Origin: Chryseotalea sanaruensis
GTDB lineage: Bacteria; Bacteroidota; Bacteroidia; Cytophagales; Cyclobacteriaceae
Assembly: GCF_003990915.1 (NCBI RefSeq)
Contig: NZ_BHXQ01000004.1
Span: 372,001 to 436,000 of the forward strand
Direction: 5' to 3'
Length of the DNA stretch: 64,000 nt
Below are positions 54,244-63,392 of this stretch, in pieces. The position numbers and the translations under genes were made by a program. How positions within the stretch are numbered: position 1 is the first letter of the stretch; each line of letters opens with the position of its first letter. The notes beneath the pieces were generated by a model, which was not told the DNA's origin, did no database searches, and saw only the letters and a program-made list of their open reading frames with translations.

Positions 54244-55164
54244 ATGTCAGGTATTAAGAATTTCATTCGTCCCATCCGTTATGCCTTGGTTTATTGGCTG
54301 GTACGTTTTTTAATAGCAATCTCCAATGCTCTACCCCGAAAAATCTGGTTGAAAGTGTGTGGTGCTTTGGGCTGGGTGGCCTACCATGTTGCCAGTCAGA
54401 CCAGAAAATTAATGCATACACATATTCGTATTGCTTTTCCCGAGCTGAAAGATGAGGAGGTAAAAACACTGGCAAAAAGAAATTTTGTTATGCTAGGTAA
54501 AAATACTGGTGAAATATTGAGAGCAACCAGTATACGAACCTTGGAGGACATGGAGAAATTTTTGGTCATCCACGATTACGAAAATTTTGAAGCAGCTAAG
54601 GCACAAAATAGAGGTGTAATTTTCCTGACTTGCCATATTGGAGCTTTTGATTTGCAGGTAACGTATATGTCACTAAAAGGCATGAGGCCACTGATTATCG
54701 GTACGCCATTGAAAGATCAGCGATTAAATGATTTGCTGTGGAAGCAACGCAATGCTCACGGTGCTATTGCTGTAGAACGCGGTAAGGAAATGTTTCGTTT
54801 GTTAAAGGAATTAAAGTCAGGTGGGTCCCTTGCTATACTCATCGATCAGGATACAAAAGTGAAAAGTCGTTTCGTTAACTTCTTTGGACGACCTGCCGCC
54901 ACTCCGGTAGGTGCAGCCACATTTGCAATAAAAACAGGGGCTGTAATAGTACCTACTTTTATTCATCTAGGTGAGGATGGCATGCAACACATGCGGTTTA
55001 TGCCAGCCATTGAAACAACTATTTCTGGTGATGAGGAAACTGACTTGATAGAAAACACGCAACGATACACAGATTTCATAGAAGAACAAGTACGTAAACA
55101 TCCCGAACAATGGGTATGGATGCACGAGCGATGGAAAACCCAGCCGGGGCAGGAGATAAGATAG
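54244..55164 (+). CDS. Lipid A acyltransferase, LpxL/HtrB family
   Basis: This 306-residue inner-membrane protein transfers a secondary acyl chain to lipid A precursors. It has an N-terminal hydrophobic helix (YALVYWLVRFLIAISNAL), then the HX4D catalytic motif in TCHIGAFDLQ, the glycine-rich QDTKVKSRFVNFFGRPAATP segment and the C-terminal HPEQWVWMHERWKT, all typical of the LpxL/LpxM family. Chain specificity (lauroyl, myristoyl or other) cannot be told. The ATG at 54244 is used because the frame upstream passes through the promoter. Confidence 0.88.
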   Translation: MSGIKNFIRPIRYALVYWLVRFLIAISNALPRKIWLKVCGALGWVAYHVASQTRKLMHTHIRIAFPELKDEEVKTLAKRNFVMLGKNTGEILRATSIRTLEDMEKFLVIHDYENFEAAKAQNRGVIFLTCHIGAFDLQVTYMSLKGMRPLIIGTPLKDQRLNDLLWKQRNAHGAIAVERGKEMFRLLKELKSGGSLAILIDQDTKVKSRFVNFFGRPAATPVGAATFAIKTGAVIVPTFIHLGEDGMQHMRFMPAIETTISGDEETDLIENTQRYTDFIEEQVRKHPEQWVWMHERWKTQPGQEIR

Positions 55165-55258
55165 TTAGTATATTCAGTAACCATCTATCAAATCATTTTG
55201 CATATCACTTTATTAAGCATTAGCTTTAATCTTTACTCAGTAAAACCATTTTTTTGAG

Positions 55259-58200
55259 ATGAAGCTTCTGATGCTCCGCTTACTAATCTCTTATATATTC
55301 TTCTCTGTTGTAAATGTATTTTTTCATCAGCCTTTATCTGCACAGAATATAAAATTGAAACACCTTTCATTAGAAGAGGGGCTTTCTCAATTAAGGGTTA
55401 ACTGCATCTTTCAGGATAAACAAGGGCTCATGTGGTTCGGCACAGAAGACGGACTAAATTATTATGACGGCTATACTTTCAGATCTTATCGCCACGATCC
55501 GCAGGATTCTACGAGTCTCTCTAGTAATGTCGTCCTCTCCATTCTCGAAGATAAAAAGGGTCGCTTTTGGATAGGTACACGTTATGGTGGACTTAATCTT
55601 TTTAATCCAGGAACGGAAACTTTCAAAGCCTACAGGCACGATGTAGAGAATCCTAATTCGCTTTCAAGCAACATGATTAATGCTTTGTGGGAAGATAGCA
55701 ACGGTATGCTATTGGTTGGGGCTGACTATGGTGGGCTTAATATTTTCAACCCTGAAACAGAAACTTTTGAACAATACACTTTTGATCCACAAAACCCCAA
55801 TTCCATATCAAACGAAAGAGTTTTGTCTATCTATGAAGATAGCAAGAGTAGAATTTGGGTTGGCACTTATGGTGGGCTAAACATTTTTGATCCTAAAAAG
55901 AAAACCTTCAAACGCTTTCAGCATGATTTAAGCAATTCAACTTCATTATCTAATGATTGGATTTACAATGTACGTGAAGACGCTCATAAAAGAATATGGG
56001 TCGCAACGTACAATGGTCTTAACATGTTTGATAATGTTACACAAACATTTAAGCGCTTTGCCAATGAGGGATTAACCGGCAGTAATTGGTTCAACTGTAT
56101 CTATGTTAATAGGGATGGCAAATTGTGGTTAGGCACTAATTCTACGGGACTTAGAATCTTTGATCCGTCAAACACAAAATTTAAAACATTCCTGAATGAT
56201 CCGAATGATCTGAAAACCCTGTCAAGCAATTGGATACAGGCTATCTGTGAAGATAGAAGCGGTCGTGTATGGATAGGCACTCAAAATGGTATTGATATTT
56301 ACGATTCACAGGAGAGTCAGTTTACCATTTATAGAAACGATCCTTCAGATATAAACTCCCTGTCTAGCAATATTGTATTATCGGTTTATCAAGATAAGCT
56401 TGATAGAATTTGGGTAGGCACATGGGATGGTTTAAATCTGTTCGATAGGGACGCTGGGAAATTTAAGCGTTATGCAATTAATGCGCAGAGTGCATTTGCA
56501 GCGGAAAGTAACTGCATTTTTGCTATCTATCAGGATACTAAGAATCAATTATGGATTGGCACTAATGAAGGAGGACTTTATCAATTTAATCCAACCACAA
56601 ATACATTTTCACATTATAAACATATTCCTGGTGATACTTCTTCCTTATCCGTAAATCTTATTTCTTCTTTTTTTGAAGATAATCCGAAAAAATTATGGGT
56701 GGGTACCTATAGTGGTGGTATTAGTATTTTTGATCAACAAACAAAAAAATTTATTCATTATCAGCACGATTCGCAAAATGAATCGTCACTTTCGCACAAT
56801 GTAGTTAGAACTATTTATCCAGATCGAAACGGACGACTATGGATCGGCACACAAGGTGGTGGTCTTAACTTGTTTGATCCCAGCACAAAATCATTTAAGC
56901 ACTTTGAGCACAACGCTTCCGACACAACATCTTTATCTAGCAATACTGTTCGTTCAATATACGAAGACAGTCATGGAAGATTATGGATTGGGACAGCCAA
57001 TGGTTTAAATCTTTTTGACAGGAAGACACAAAAATGTAAAGTGATAAATGAGAAGCATGGTTTGCCTAATAATGCAATCGTTTCAATTCAAGAAGATGAA
57101 TCCGGACGACTATGGTTGTTTACTCGTAGAGGCCTATCCAGATTTACACCAGCCAGTGATGAGCAAATTCAAAAAGGCAATTGGGGGAGTTTTCGAAATT
57201 ATGATCAAACAGATGGATTGCCTGGCACAGAGCTGGATGTGAGTTTTAAAGGCAAAGACGGCACAATTTATTTTGGGGGCACAAATGGTTTTGCTGTTTT
57301 TCACCCAGATGCAATGCAAGACAATAATTATGCACCACCTATTATTTTGAGTGGCTTTGAGATATTTAATAAACGCGTGCTTCCGGGTAAAGAAGTTAAT
57401 GGTTTTATAATGCCATTGTCTATTTCGCAAACAGAAAAACTTACGCTATCTCACAACGAATCAGTTTTTACAATAGAGTTTGCTGCGCTTTCCTACTTCC
57501 AGGCAGAAAAAAATGAATACGTTTATAAGCTAGATGGATTCGATAAGGATTGGAATTATACAGATGCCAAACGAAGGTTTGCAACATACACTAATTTAGA
57601 TCCAGGTACTTATGTTTTTCGTGTTAAGGCATCAAACAATGATGGTGTGTGGAATAATGATGGACGCACCTTAACCATTACAATAACTCCACCGTGGTGG
57701 GAAACTTGGTGGTTTAAATTGCTCGTCTTTATTTCAGTTTTGGGTGTGGCTGCCTTAGTTTATTTTATTCGAACAGAAAGTATCAGACGAACCAATAAAG
57801 CATTAGCCATAATTGTTGAACAAAAAACAAAGGAACTCAAAAGAGCTAATCTTACTTTAGCTGAACAAGGAGAGGAGTTAGCAACCCAGAATGAAAGATT
57901 AAAACAGAGCAAGGAAGAAATAGCAGCTCAGCGTGACCTCGTGTCTCAGCAAAACATTATACTGTCAACACAGCGCGAAGAGTTGGCATCACAAAATCAA
58001 GAGTTAAACAATTTGAATATAGAAAAGAATAACCTTATAGGCATAGTGGCGCATGATTTAAAAACGCCACTCAACCAAATAAAGGGTTTAATTTCTTTAA
58101 TAAAAGAACCGCCTTCGTTAACACATGAAGAAAATGCCGAATATATCAGAATGATTAACGACAGTGCTAAGCGACTCACATCAATGATTGACAAGATTTT

Positions 58201-58711
58201 GAATGTTGAGGCCATTGAAGCGAAACAGCATAACCTGAATCTTGAGACAGTGAATTTTGTTGAGTTGGTACGCACAGTTATTAATCGAACAACCTTGGAT
58301 GCAAGACTGAAGCAAATCGAATTTAAGGCATCCATGCCTAGTGATGTTTTTATTTATGTTGATAAGTCCTATGCCGATCAGATAATCGAAAACTTATTAT
58401 CCAATGCAATTAAGTTCTCACCCAACAATAAAAATATTTATGTGAAGTTGAACGCTGATGGAGATGTTGCGATTTGTGAAATAAGAGATGAAGGGCCTGG
58501 TCTTCATGAGAGCGATAAGGATAAGTTGTTTAAGAAGTACCAAAAGCTTAGTGCAACACCTACAGGCAACGAGTCCTCTACTGGTTTAGGATTATCTATT
58601 GTGAAAAAATTTGTAGATGTAATGGATGGGAAAATATGGTGCGAAAGTGAGATAGGCAAAGGAGCGAGTTTTTTCGTACAGTTTAATCTAATAAAGAACC
58701 ATGGAGTTTGA
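55259..58711 (+). CDS. Periplasmic two-propeller sensor histidine kinase (no receiver or output domain)
   Basis: This 1150-residue sensor has a signal peptide or N-terminal anchor (LLISYIFFSVVNVFF...LSAQ). Fourteen Reg_prop repeats follow (pattern LSSNxVxSIxEDxxGRxWIGTxxGGLNLFD) over about 35-720, which should make two seven-bladed propellers. A Y_Y_Y domain covers about 735-805 (FAALSYFQAEKNEYVYKLDG; NNDGVWNNDGRTL). One transmembrane helix lies at about 817-838. A coiled coil of Gln/Glu-rich repeats leads to the HisKA domain with phosphorylated His932 in VAHDLKTPLNQIKG. The HATPase has NLLSNAIKFSP, DEGPGL and GLGLSIVKKF. It resembles the sensor of Bacteroides hybrid two-component systems but stops after the ATPase, so a separate response regulator must exist. 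None is adjacent. It overlaps the DinB-family gene by 11 bases. Confidence 0.93.
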   Translation: MKLLMLRLLISYIFFSVVNVFFHQPLSAQNIKLKHLSLEEGLSQLRVNCIFQDKQGLMWFGTEDGLNYYDGYTFRSYRHDPQDSTSLSSNVVLSILEDKKGRFWIGTRYGGLNLFNPGTETFKAYRHDVENPNSLSSNMINALWEDSNGMLLVGADYGGLNIFNPETETFEQYTFDPQNPNSISNERVLSIYEDSKSRIWVGTYGGLNIFDPKKKTFKRFQHDLSNSTSLSNDWIYNVREDAHKRIWVATYNGLNMFDNVTQTFKRFANEGLTGSNWFNCIYVNRDGKLWLGTNSTGLRIFDPSNTKFKTFLNDPNDLKTLSSNWIQAICEDRSGRVWIGTQNGIDIYDSQESQFTIYRNDPSDINSLSSNIVLSVYQDKLDRIWVGTWDGLNLFDRDAGKFKRYAINAQSAFAAESNCIFAIYQDTKNQLWIGTNEGGLYQFNPTTNTFSHYKHIPGDTSSLSVNLISSFFEDNPKKLWVGTYSGGISIFDQQTKKFIHYQHDSQNESSLSHNVVRTIYPDRNGRLWIGTQGGGLNLFDPSTKSFKHFEHNASDTTSLSSNTVRSIYEDSHGRLWIGTANGLNLFDRKTQKCKVINEKHGLPNNAIVSIQEDESGRLWLFTRRGLSRFTPASDEQIQKGNWGSFRNYDQTDGLPGTELDVSFKGKDGTIYFGGTNGFAVFHPDAMQDNNYAPPIILSGFEIFNKRVLPGKEVNGFIMPLSISQTEKLTLSHNESVFTIEFAALSYFQAEKNEYVYKLDGFDKDWNYTDAKRRFATYTNLDPGTYVFRVKASNNDGVWNNDGRTLTITITPPWWETWWFKLLVFISVLGVAALVYFIRTESIRRTNKALAIIVEQKTKELKRANLTLAEQGEELATQNERLKQSKEEIAAQRDLVSQQNIILSTQREELASQNQELNNLNIEKNNLIGIVAHDLKTPLNQIKGLISLIKEPPSLTHEENAEYIRMINDSAKRLTSMIDKILNVEAIEAKQHNLNLETVNFVELVRTVINRTTLDARLKQIEFKASMPSDVFIYVDKSYADQIIENLLSNAIKFSPNNKNIYVKLNADGDVAICEIRDEGPGLHESDKDKLFKKYQKLSATPTGNESSTGLGLSIVKKFVDVMDGKIWCESEIGKGASFFVQFNLIKNHGV

Positions 58712-59222
58712 TTTAAAAAAATCGTTGGAGATTCTGGATAAAACACCAACGGTTTTGGAGGCAATGCTCCAGGGACTCTCCGATGAATGGATTTTCAACA
58801 ATGAAGGAGATGAAACCTGGAGTCCGTATGATGTAATCGGTCATTTGATTCATGGAGAAAAAACGGACTGGATTCCACGGTTGGAAATAATATTGGCGCA
58901 ACAAGGAGGAAGTAAGTTTGATCCTTTCGATCGTTTTGCTCAATTCAAAAACAGTGAAGGCAAGACTTTACACCAATTACTGGAAGAATTTAAAATCCTG
59001 CGTAAACACAATTTAGAGATTGTAAGAAATAAGAAATTGACAAATTTGCAGTATACGCTTAAGGGAATGCATCCTTCACTGGAAGAGGTAACTTTAGCAC
59101 AGCTTCTGGCCACGTGGGTTGTGCACGACTTGAATCATATAGCGCAGGTAGCGCGAGTAATGGCCAAACAATACAAGCATGAAGTAGGCCCATGGTTTGA
59201 GTACCTTGGCATATTAAAATAG
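58701..59222 (+). CDS. DinB/YfiT-family metal-dependent four-helix protein
   Basis: This 173-residue protein has the DinB fold: TPTVLEAMLQGLSDEW first helix, VIGHLIHGEKTDWIPRL with a likely metal-binding His, and a C-terminal HDLNHIAQVARVMAKQY with two more His. Three His in these positions bind a divalent metal in the family. Known relatives act as thiol (bacillithiol or mycothiol) transferases or are of unknown role. It starts inside the end of the sensor kinase gene (11-base overlap, different frame), implying coupled translation. The family is widespread in Bacteroidota. Confidence 0.85.
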   Translation: MEFDLKKSLEILDKTPTVLEAMLQGLSDEWIFNNEGDETWSPYDVIGHLIHGEKTDWIPRLEIILAQQGGSKFDPFDRFAQFKNSEGKTLHQLLEEFKILRKHNLEIVRNKKLTNLQYTLKGMHPSLEEVTLAQLLATWVVHDLNHIAQVARVMAKQYKHEVGPWFEYLGILK

Positions 59223-59287
59223 AAGTCCGAAAATCTACTGACATAGGGTTGACAAAGCCTTGCCTTTCTTTGCGTTAAAAGAATTGT

Positions 59288-59749
59288 ATGGAAAAAGAAA
59301 CAATCGAGGGTTTTACCATAGTAGGCCTGGCAGTAAGAACAACGAATGAAAATGGTCAGGCAGCCCAAGACATACCAGCACTATGGAACAAGTTCATGTC
59401 TGAAAATATCTTGGCACAAATTTCGGATAAAGCAGATCAACAGATTTATTGTATGTATACAGAATACGAAGACGATTTCAGAAAGCCGTATACAACCATT
59501 TTAGGTTGTAAAGTCGCGAACAATCCCATCACAGTTCCTGAAGGTTTGGTGGCGAAATTTGTTCCAACTAATAACTACACTAAAATCGTGGCTACAGCAA
59601 ATTTACAAGAAGGTGCTGTTTACAAAGCTTGGACAGACATCTGGAATTCTAATTTAAACAGAGCCTATCAGGCTGACTTTGAAGTCTACGGTTCGGCTGC
59701 CCAAGATCCTAACAACGCATCGGTCGATATTTTTATCTCAGTTAATTAA
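59288..59749 (+). CDS. Effector-binding (GyrI-like/AraC effector domain) protein
   Basis: This 153-residue cytoplasmic protein is a stand-alone effector-binding domain: FTIVGLAVRTTNENGQAAQD, IPALWNKFMSE, IYCMYTEYEDDFRKPYTTIL, CKVANNPITVPEGLVAKFVP, and YKAWTDIWNSNLNRAYQADFEVY. The pattern equals the small-molecule-binding half of Rob/BmrR and the Cass2-like proteins. With no DNA-binding domain it may sequester or respond to drugs or other small amphipathic molecules. A seven-of-eight -7 box (TTTCTTTG) lies about 20 bases upstream. The stop overlaps the start of the next gene (TAATG). Confidence 0.83.
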   Translation: MEKETIEGFTIVGLAVRTTNENGQAAQDIPALWNKFMSENILAQISDKADQQIYCMYTEYEDDFRKPYTTILGCKVANNPITVPEGLVAKFVPTNNYTKIVATANLQEGAVYKAWTDIWNSNLNRAYQADFEVYGSAAQDPNNASVDIFISVN

Positions 59750-60123
59750 TGAAAGATCAGCTCAGTAATTATTATTTGGATAAAGACGAGCCTGTTAAAA
59801 GTTGTTTGATGGCTTTGCGTGAAATTATTCTTGCGCAAGGCAGCGAAATTGAAAACACGCTGAAATATGGAATGCCATTTTTTACCTATAAAGGGAAGAT
59901 GTTTTGTTACTTATGGATTCATAAGCAACATAACCTTCCCTATATTGGCTTTGTAGAAGGTAATAGACTGAAACACCCTGATTTGCTTAAAGAAAAGCGA
60001 GCGCGAATGAAAGTACTGTTGATAAACCCTGAAGAAGATTTACCTATTAAGAAAATTAAATTGCTTTTGAAAGAAGCACTTGAGCTCTATAAATCCGGAA
60101 AAATTAAGATCAAGACCAAATAA
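59749..60123 (+). CDS. DUF1801 (YdhG-like) protein
   Basis: This 124-residue cytoplasmic protein has the DUF1801 pattern: LSNYYLDKDEPVKSCLMALR, IENTLKYGMPFFTYKGKMFC, and a basic C-terminal LLLKEALELYKSGKIKIKTK. The family adopts a SufE-like or iron-chaperone-like (frataxin-related) fold in some members; its role is unsettled. It is coupled to the effector-binding gene by TAATG overlap. It is convergent with the lipoprotein gene at 60128, with four bases between their stops. Confidence 0.82.
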   Translation: MKDQLSNYYLDKDEPVKSCLMALREIILAQGSEIENTLKYGMPFFTYKGKMFCYLWIHKQHNLPYIGFVEGNRLKHPDLLKEKRARMKVLLINPEEDLPIKKIKLLLKEALELYKSGKIKIKTK

Positions 60124-60127
60124 GGGT

Positions 60128-60619
60128 TTACTTACAGACAGCTATCCCCAGGCGTGCATTCATATTACTGCTAACTGCCGTACCAATGTTTGATCCCGCC
60201 AGGATCACATCACGTCCCGCCCCTGCTTCTGCTAAATGAATTTTAATAGATGCTGATAATTGCACCAGTTCAGTATATGTAACAGCAGACTCATCGGCCA
60301 ATTGTTTTAAGATAGTTTCACTCTTGCCAGTCTTGGCGTCAACAGGTGTCAGCAGCGCTGCAATGGCCGCATCAGCTTCTCCTAAATCGCCCATATGAAG
60401 ATGAACAGGATGCTGAACATCACCCTCCGTACCATCAAGCACTATACTAACTAGTGTGCTACCATCTGTTTTTTCTTTTAAGGTGAGTAACCCGGAAATA
60501 GTATAAGCAGACCCTGCCTGTAAGTTATAAACAACCTCATTTCCGGTGAAAACCTCTTCCTGAATTGTTTTCTCCTCACAAGCCACTATTAGTAGCAGGA
60601 TTAATCCCCAGCGTCTCAT
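60128..60619 (-). CDS. CHRD-like lipoprotein
   Basis: This 163-residue lipoprotein has a very short signal (MRRWGLILLLIVACEEK, Cys15). The body resembles the CHRD/superoxide-dismutase-like beta-sandwich group found in Bacteroidota: AYTISGLLTLKEKTDGSTLV, VLDGTEGDVQHPVHLHMGD, and a final ARLGIAVCK. The HPVHLHMG segment has two His in the place where this family has HxHxG. No other copper-site residues are obvious, so enzyme activity is not claimed. The ATG at 60619 was chosen, since TTG two codons upstream adds nothing. Confidence 0.7.
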   Translation of the reverse strand: MRRWGLILLLIVACEEKTIQEEVFTGNEVVYNLQAGSAYTISGLLTLKEKTDGSTLVSIVLDGTEGDVQHPVHLHMGDLGEADAAIAALLTPVDAKTGKSETILKQLADESAVTYTELVQLSASIKIHLAEAGAGRDVILAGSNIGTAVSSNMNARLGIAVCK

Positions 60620-60721
60620 AATCAACTATTTTTGTTAAAGTTAAGTTTTTTGATGTATCGGTTTTACCTTTATTAACGTAATTGGCATGAGAAATGGTAT
60701 AACCCCTAAAAATCAGCTTTT

Positions 60722-62089
60722 GTGAAATATTTATACTCCCTCTTGATCCTATTTGTGTGCCTTGCCTGTGGTTCTAGTAAAAATGTGAGCCAAGCTCCTC
60801 CAAAACCTGCCTGGTTAAGCACAAAACCCTACCAGGATGGCTACTACACAGGTATTGGGCATAGTAATAAAGATGGTTCCAATAATTATATCCAATCAGC
60901 AAAAAAAAGTGCTCTTGATGATCTGGTTTCTGAAATTAAGGTGCAGGTTTCCAGTACTTCAGTTCTAAGTCAGCTAGATGTAAACAAAGAATTTTCAGAG
61001 CGTTACGAACAGATTATACAAACCACTGCAGCTGATGAAATTGAAGAATTTGAAACTGTGGACGCTTGGGAGGATGAAACCAATTACTGGATTTATTACC
61101 GGTTGTCAATTTCACGTTATCGTCAGATAAAAGAGGAACAAAAGCGTAACGCTACACTGCTGGCAACCGATTATTTTAAAAAAGGCATCGAATCCGAAAA
61201 GAATAATGAACGTCTTCAGGCAATTGGTTTCTATTTTCAGTCGTTGCGCACAGTGGAAAAGTATTTGGCTGAACCTATTCGCGCTAATGTTGATGGTCGT
61301 GATATTTTATTGGTCAATGAGGCTTATGCCAAAATTCAAACCTTGTTAGATAAGTTTGAAGTGAAGGTAAATCCGGCTTCGTTGAGTATCAACAGGAGAG
61401 TAGCACAAGATGCGCAATCGGTAATAGCCAGTGTTACTAATAAAGATTTAAACTCACCGGCTAAAGATGTTCCACTTAGTGCAGTTTTTCAAAAAGGAGC
61501 AGGTATTGTTTTCCCTGATTACAAAGTAGATGCGGCAGGAGAGGCTAAAATTTTGATTAATAAAATAGATTCGCGTGATCTTGAACAAACAGTAAATATA
61601 AAGATCAACATTGATGCTTTAAGCGGTAGTGCCAACTCAAAAGTGTATTCTCTTATTGCCAAAACCTTTAAAGTACCATCAGCACAGATTGTGCTAGAAG
61701 TTCAGCGACCATTGGTATATATGATTTCTGAGGAAAAAAGCTTGGGTTCAAATAAGAATAACTATCAGATCACCAACAAGCTAAAAAATATGCTTGGCAA
61801 TGAAGGCTTTGAATTTATGAACGATCGTCCCAAGGCTGATTTGCTTTTGGAGATTTCGTCTGATTCAGAAAAAGGCTCAGTAAATGGTAGTATCCACATT
61901 ACCTATTTAACCAGTGTCATTAAGGTGTACTCGGCAAGAGAGAATAAAGTAATCTATACAACAACCCTCGACCGTATTAAAGGTTATGGCCTTGACTTTG
62001 AGCGATCAAGTCAGGATGCCTATAACCGCGGGCTTGAAACCCTTGAAAAAGAAAAATTTAATGAGCTACTAAGCACCATTTTACAGTAA
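60722..62089 (+). CDS. LPP20-like lipoprotein, long form
   Basis: This 455-residue lipoprotein starts with GTG and has a lipobox FVCLAC (Cys16) followed by GSSK. Residues about 30-140 resemble LPP20-family proteins: KPAWLSTKPYQDGYYTGIGHSN, SAKKSALDDLVSEIKVQVSS, and WIYYRLSISRYRQIKEEQK. A middle helical part (KKGIESEKNNERLQAIGFYF) and a C-terminal beta-rich part (LLLEISSDSEKGSVNGS; NKVIYTTTLDRIKGY) follow. The C-terminal part looks like lipoproteins of unknown role that sense or support cell-envelope assembly (LpoB-like pattern), but that is inference. The next gene encodes a short protein with the same N-terminal idea. Confidence 0.75.
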   Translation: MKYLYSLLILFVCLACGSSKNVSQAPPKPAWLSTKPYQDGYYTGIGHSNKDGSNNYIQSAKKSALDDLVSEIKVQVSSTSVLSQLDVNKEFSERYEQIIQTTAADEIEEFETVDAWEDETNYWIYYRLSISRYRQIKEEQKRNATLLATDYFKKGIESEKNNERLQAIGFYFQSLRTVEKYLAEPIRANVDGRDILLVNEAYAKIQTLLDKFEVKVNPASLSINRRVAQDAQSVIASVTNKDLNSPAKDVPLSAVFQKGAGIVFPDYKVDAAGEAKILINKIDSRDLEQTVNIKINIDALSGSANSKVYSLIAKTFKVPSAQIVLEVQRPLVYMISEEKSLGSNKNNYQITNKLKNMLGNEGFEFMNDRPKADLLLEISSDSEKGSVNGSIHITYLTSVIKVYSARENKVIYTTTLDRIKGYGLDFERSSQDAYNRGLETLEKEKFNELLSTILQ

Positions 62090-62183
62090 AAATTAAAGAA
62101 AATTAGCATAGTCTATAAAAGGCAGCAAATAGTCAGCTAAATTGGTATCAGAATTGCAAAGACCATTATAACCAAAACAAACG

Positions 62184-62759
62184 ATGAATATGAAAAAGTT
62201 AACCTACTCCCTACTTGTACTGGCCGCGGCCGTTTTTGCGGTTGGTTGTAAAGGCAAAAAAGAAGCAGCCCAACCAAAAGGTGAAACAGAAGTGGTAGTG
62301 CCATGCTCAGGTTCAGAATACTTTACAACTGCTAAAGTTTTCCGTGCTAACTCAATCGGTGAAAGCTCAGATCAGGTAGCTTCTAAAAAGAAAGCCTTAT
62401 CTAATGCACGTGCAGAATTAGCAGCTAGTATTTCTACTACCGTTAAAGCTGTAACTGACAACTACCTAAACTCACGAGAAATGAACAACCGCGAGGAAGT
62501 TGAAGAACGTTATGAGCAGTTAAACAGAGAAGTTGTTGAGCAACAGTTAACCGGTGTTCGTACAATCTGCGAAAAATTAATGCGCACCGAACAAGGTACT
62601 TACAAGACCTACATGGCACTTGAGCTTTCCGCTGCTGATTTAGTGTCTGCTTACAACGAAAAACTTTCTAAAGACGAACGTCTTAAAATCGATTACGATT
62701 ACGAGAAGTTCAAAGAAACTTTCGATAAGGAAATGGATAAAATGGGTAAGGGTAACTAA
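62184..62759 (+). CDS. LPP20-like lipoprotein, short form
   Basis: This 191-residue lipoprotein has a lipobox VFAVGC (Cys22) followed by KGKK. It contains SSDQVASKKKALSNARAELA, matching the Ala-rich helix of LPP20 proteins, then a long charged helix (EEVEERYEQLNREVVEQQL), a GTYKTYMALELSA strand and a lysine/glutamate-rich tail ending in GKGN. It lacks the C-terminal half of the gene at 60722, with which it may form an operon (94-base gap). Codon use is dominated by common codons, suggesting a well expressed envelope protein. An alternative ATG two codons later is possible. It ends at an intrinsic terminator. Confidence 0.77.
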   Translation: MNMKKLTYSLLVLAAAVFAVGCKGKKEAAQPKGETEVVVPCSGSEYFTTAKVFRANSIGESSDQVASKKKALSNARAELAASISTTVKAVTDNYLNSREMNNREEVEERYEQLNREVVEQQLTGVRTICEKLMRTEQGTYKTYMALELSAADLVSAYNEKLSKDERLKIDYDYEKFKETFDKEMDKMGKGN

Positions 62760-62782
62760 TCATCCTGTTCATTGTAAAACAG

Positions 62783-62808
62783 AAGCCTCTGCTTAGCAGG
62801 GGCTTTTT
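62783..62808 (+). terminator. Intrinsic terminator after the short LPP20-like gene
   Basis: AAGCCTCTGC, a TTA loop and GCAGGGGCTT form a 10-base-pair stem with one G-U pair, followed by a T tract. Confidence 0.85.
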
Positions 62809-62823
62809 GCATTTAAAAAAGAA

Positions 62824-62871
62824 TTGATTCGTTAATGTGTTGATTTGATAATTCGTTGTTGATTGATATTT
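62824..62871. repeat. Degenerate octamer array before the DUF3052 gene
   Basis: About six 8-base units with consensus TTGATTCG / TTAATGTG run from 62824 to 62871. It is similar to the array at 53529-53575. Confidence 0.55.
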
Positions 62872-62932
62872 GATAAAGAATAGCATAAATTAGAAAAACA
62901 ATAAGCTCCTTATTGCTGTAACTTTATCAACT

Positions 62933-63337
62933 ATGGCAGGCTATTCATCAACTCCATTAGTAAAAAAACTGGGTTTGAAAATGGGGCACTCTATTTACGT
63001 CAACAAAGCCCCAACAGCATATTTTGAATGGCTCGCGCCCCTACCAGACGAAATCGCTGTCAAAACTAAATTGTCTGGTCAGCTGGATTTTATACACCTT
63101 TTCGTTACCCATCAAAAAGATTTTAAAGAGTCATTTTTAAAAGCCAAAATTCATCTAAAACCTGATGCTATGTTGTGGATTTCCTGGCCTAAAAAAGCCA
63201 GTAAGGAGCCAACAGACTTAGACGAGAATGTAATCAGGGATTTTGGTCTTCAAAACGGCCTTGTAGATGTAAAAGTCTGTGCGGTTAGTGAAGTCTGGTC
63301 GGGGCTTAAGTTTGTTTTCCGATTGAAAGATCGGTAA
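62933..63337 (+). CDS. DUF3052-like protein
   Basis: This 134-residue cytoplasmic protein has the DUF3052 pattern: GYSSTPLVKKLGLKMGHSIY, the LPDEIAVKTK strand, DFIHLFVTHQKDF, LKPDAMLWISWPKKAS and GLVDVKVCAVSEVWSGLKFV. The family has an NAD(P)-free Rossmann-like appearance and no established function. It is preceded by an octamer array and followed by the deoxyhypusine synthase-like gene 55 bases downstream. Confidence 0.82.
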   Translation: MAGYSSTPLVKKLGLKMGHSIYVNKAPTAYFEWLAPLPDEIAVKTKLSGQLDFIHLFVTHQKDFKESFLKAKIHLKPDAMLWISWPKKASKEPTDLDENVIRDFGLQNGLVDVKVCAVSEVWSGLKFVFRLKDR

Positions 63338-63392
63338 GGAAATACCTGCTAATTGCGTATTTTCGCACCTTAATTAAGAAAAAATACGTGCC

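Noticed and set aside
59288..60123. Toxin-antitoxin pair suggested by two small coupled genes
   Set aside because: The products match an effector-binding domain and DUF1801, neither of which is a known toxin or antitoxin.
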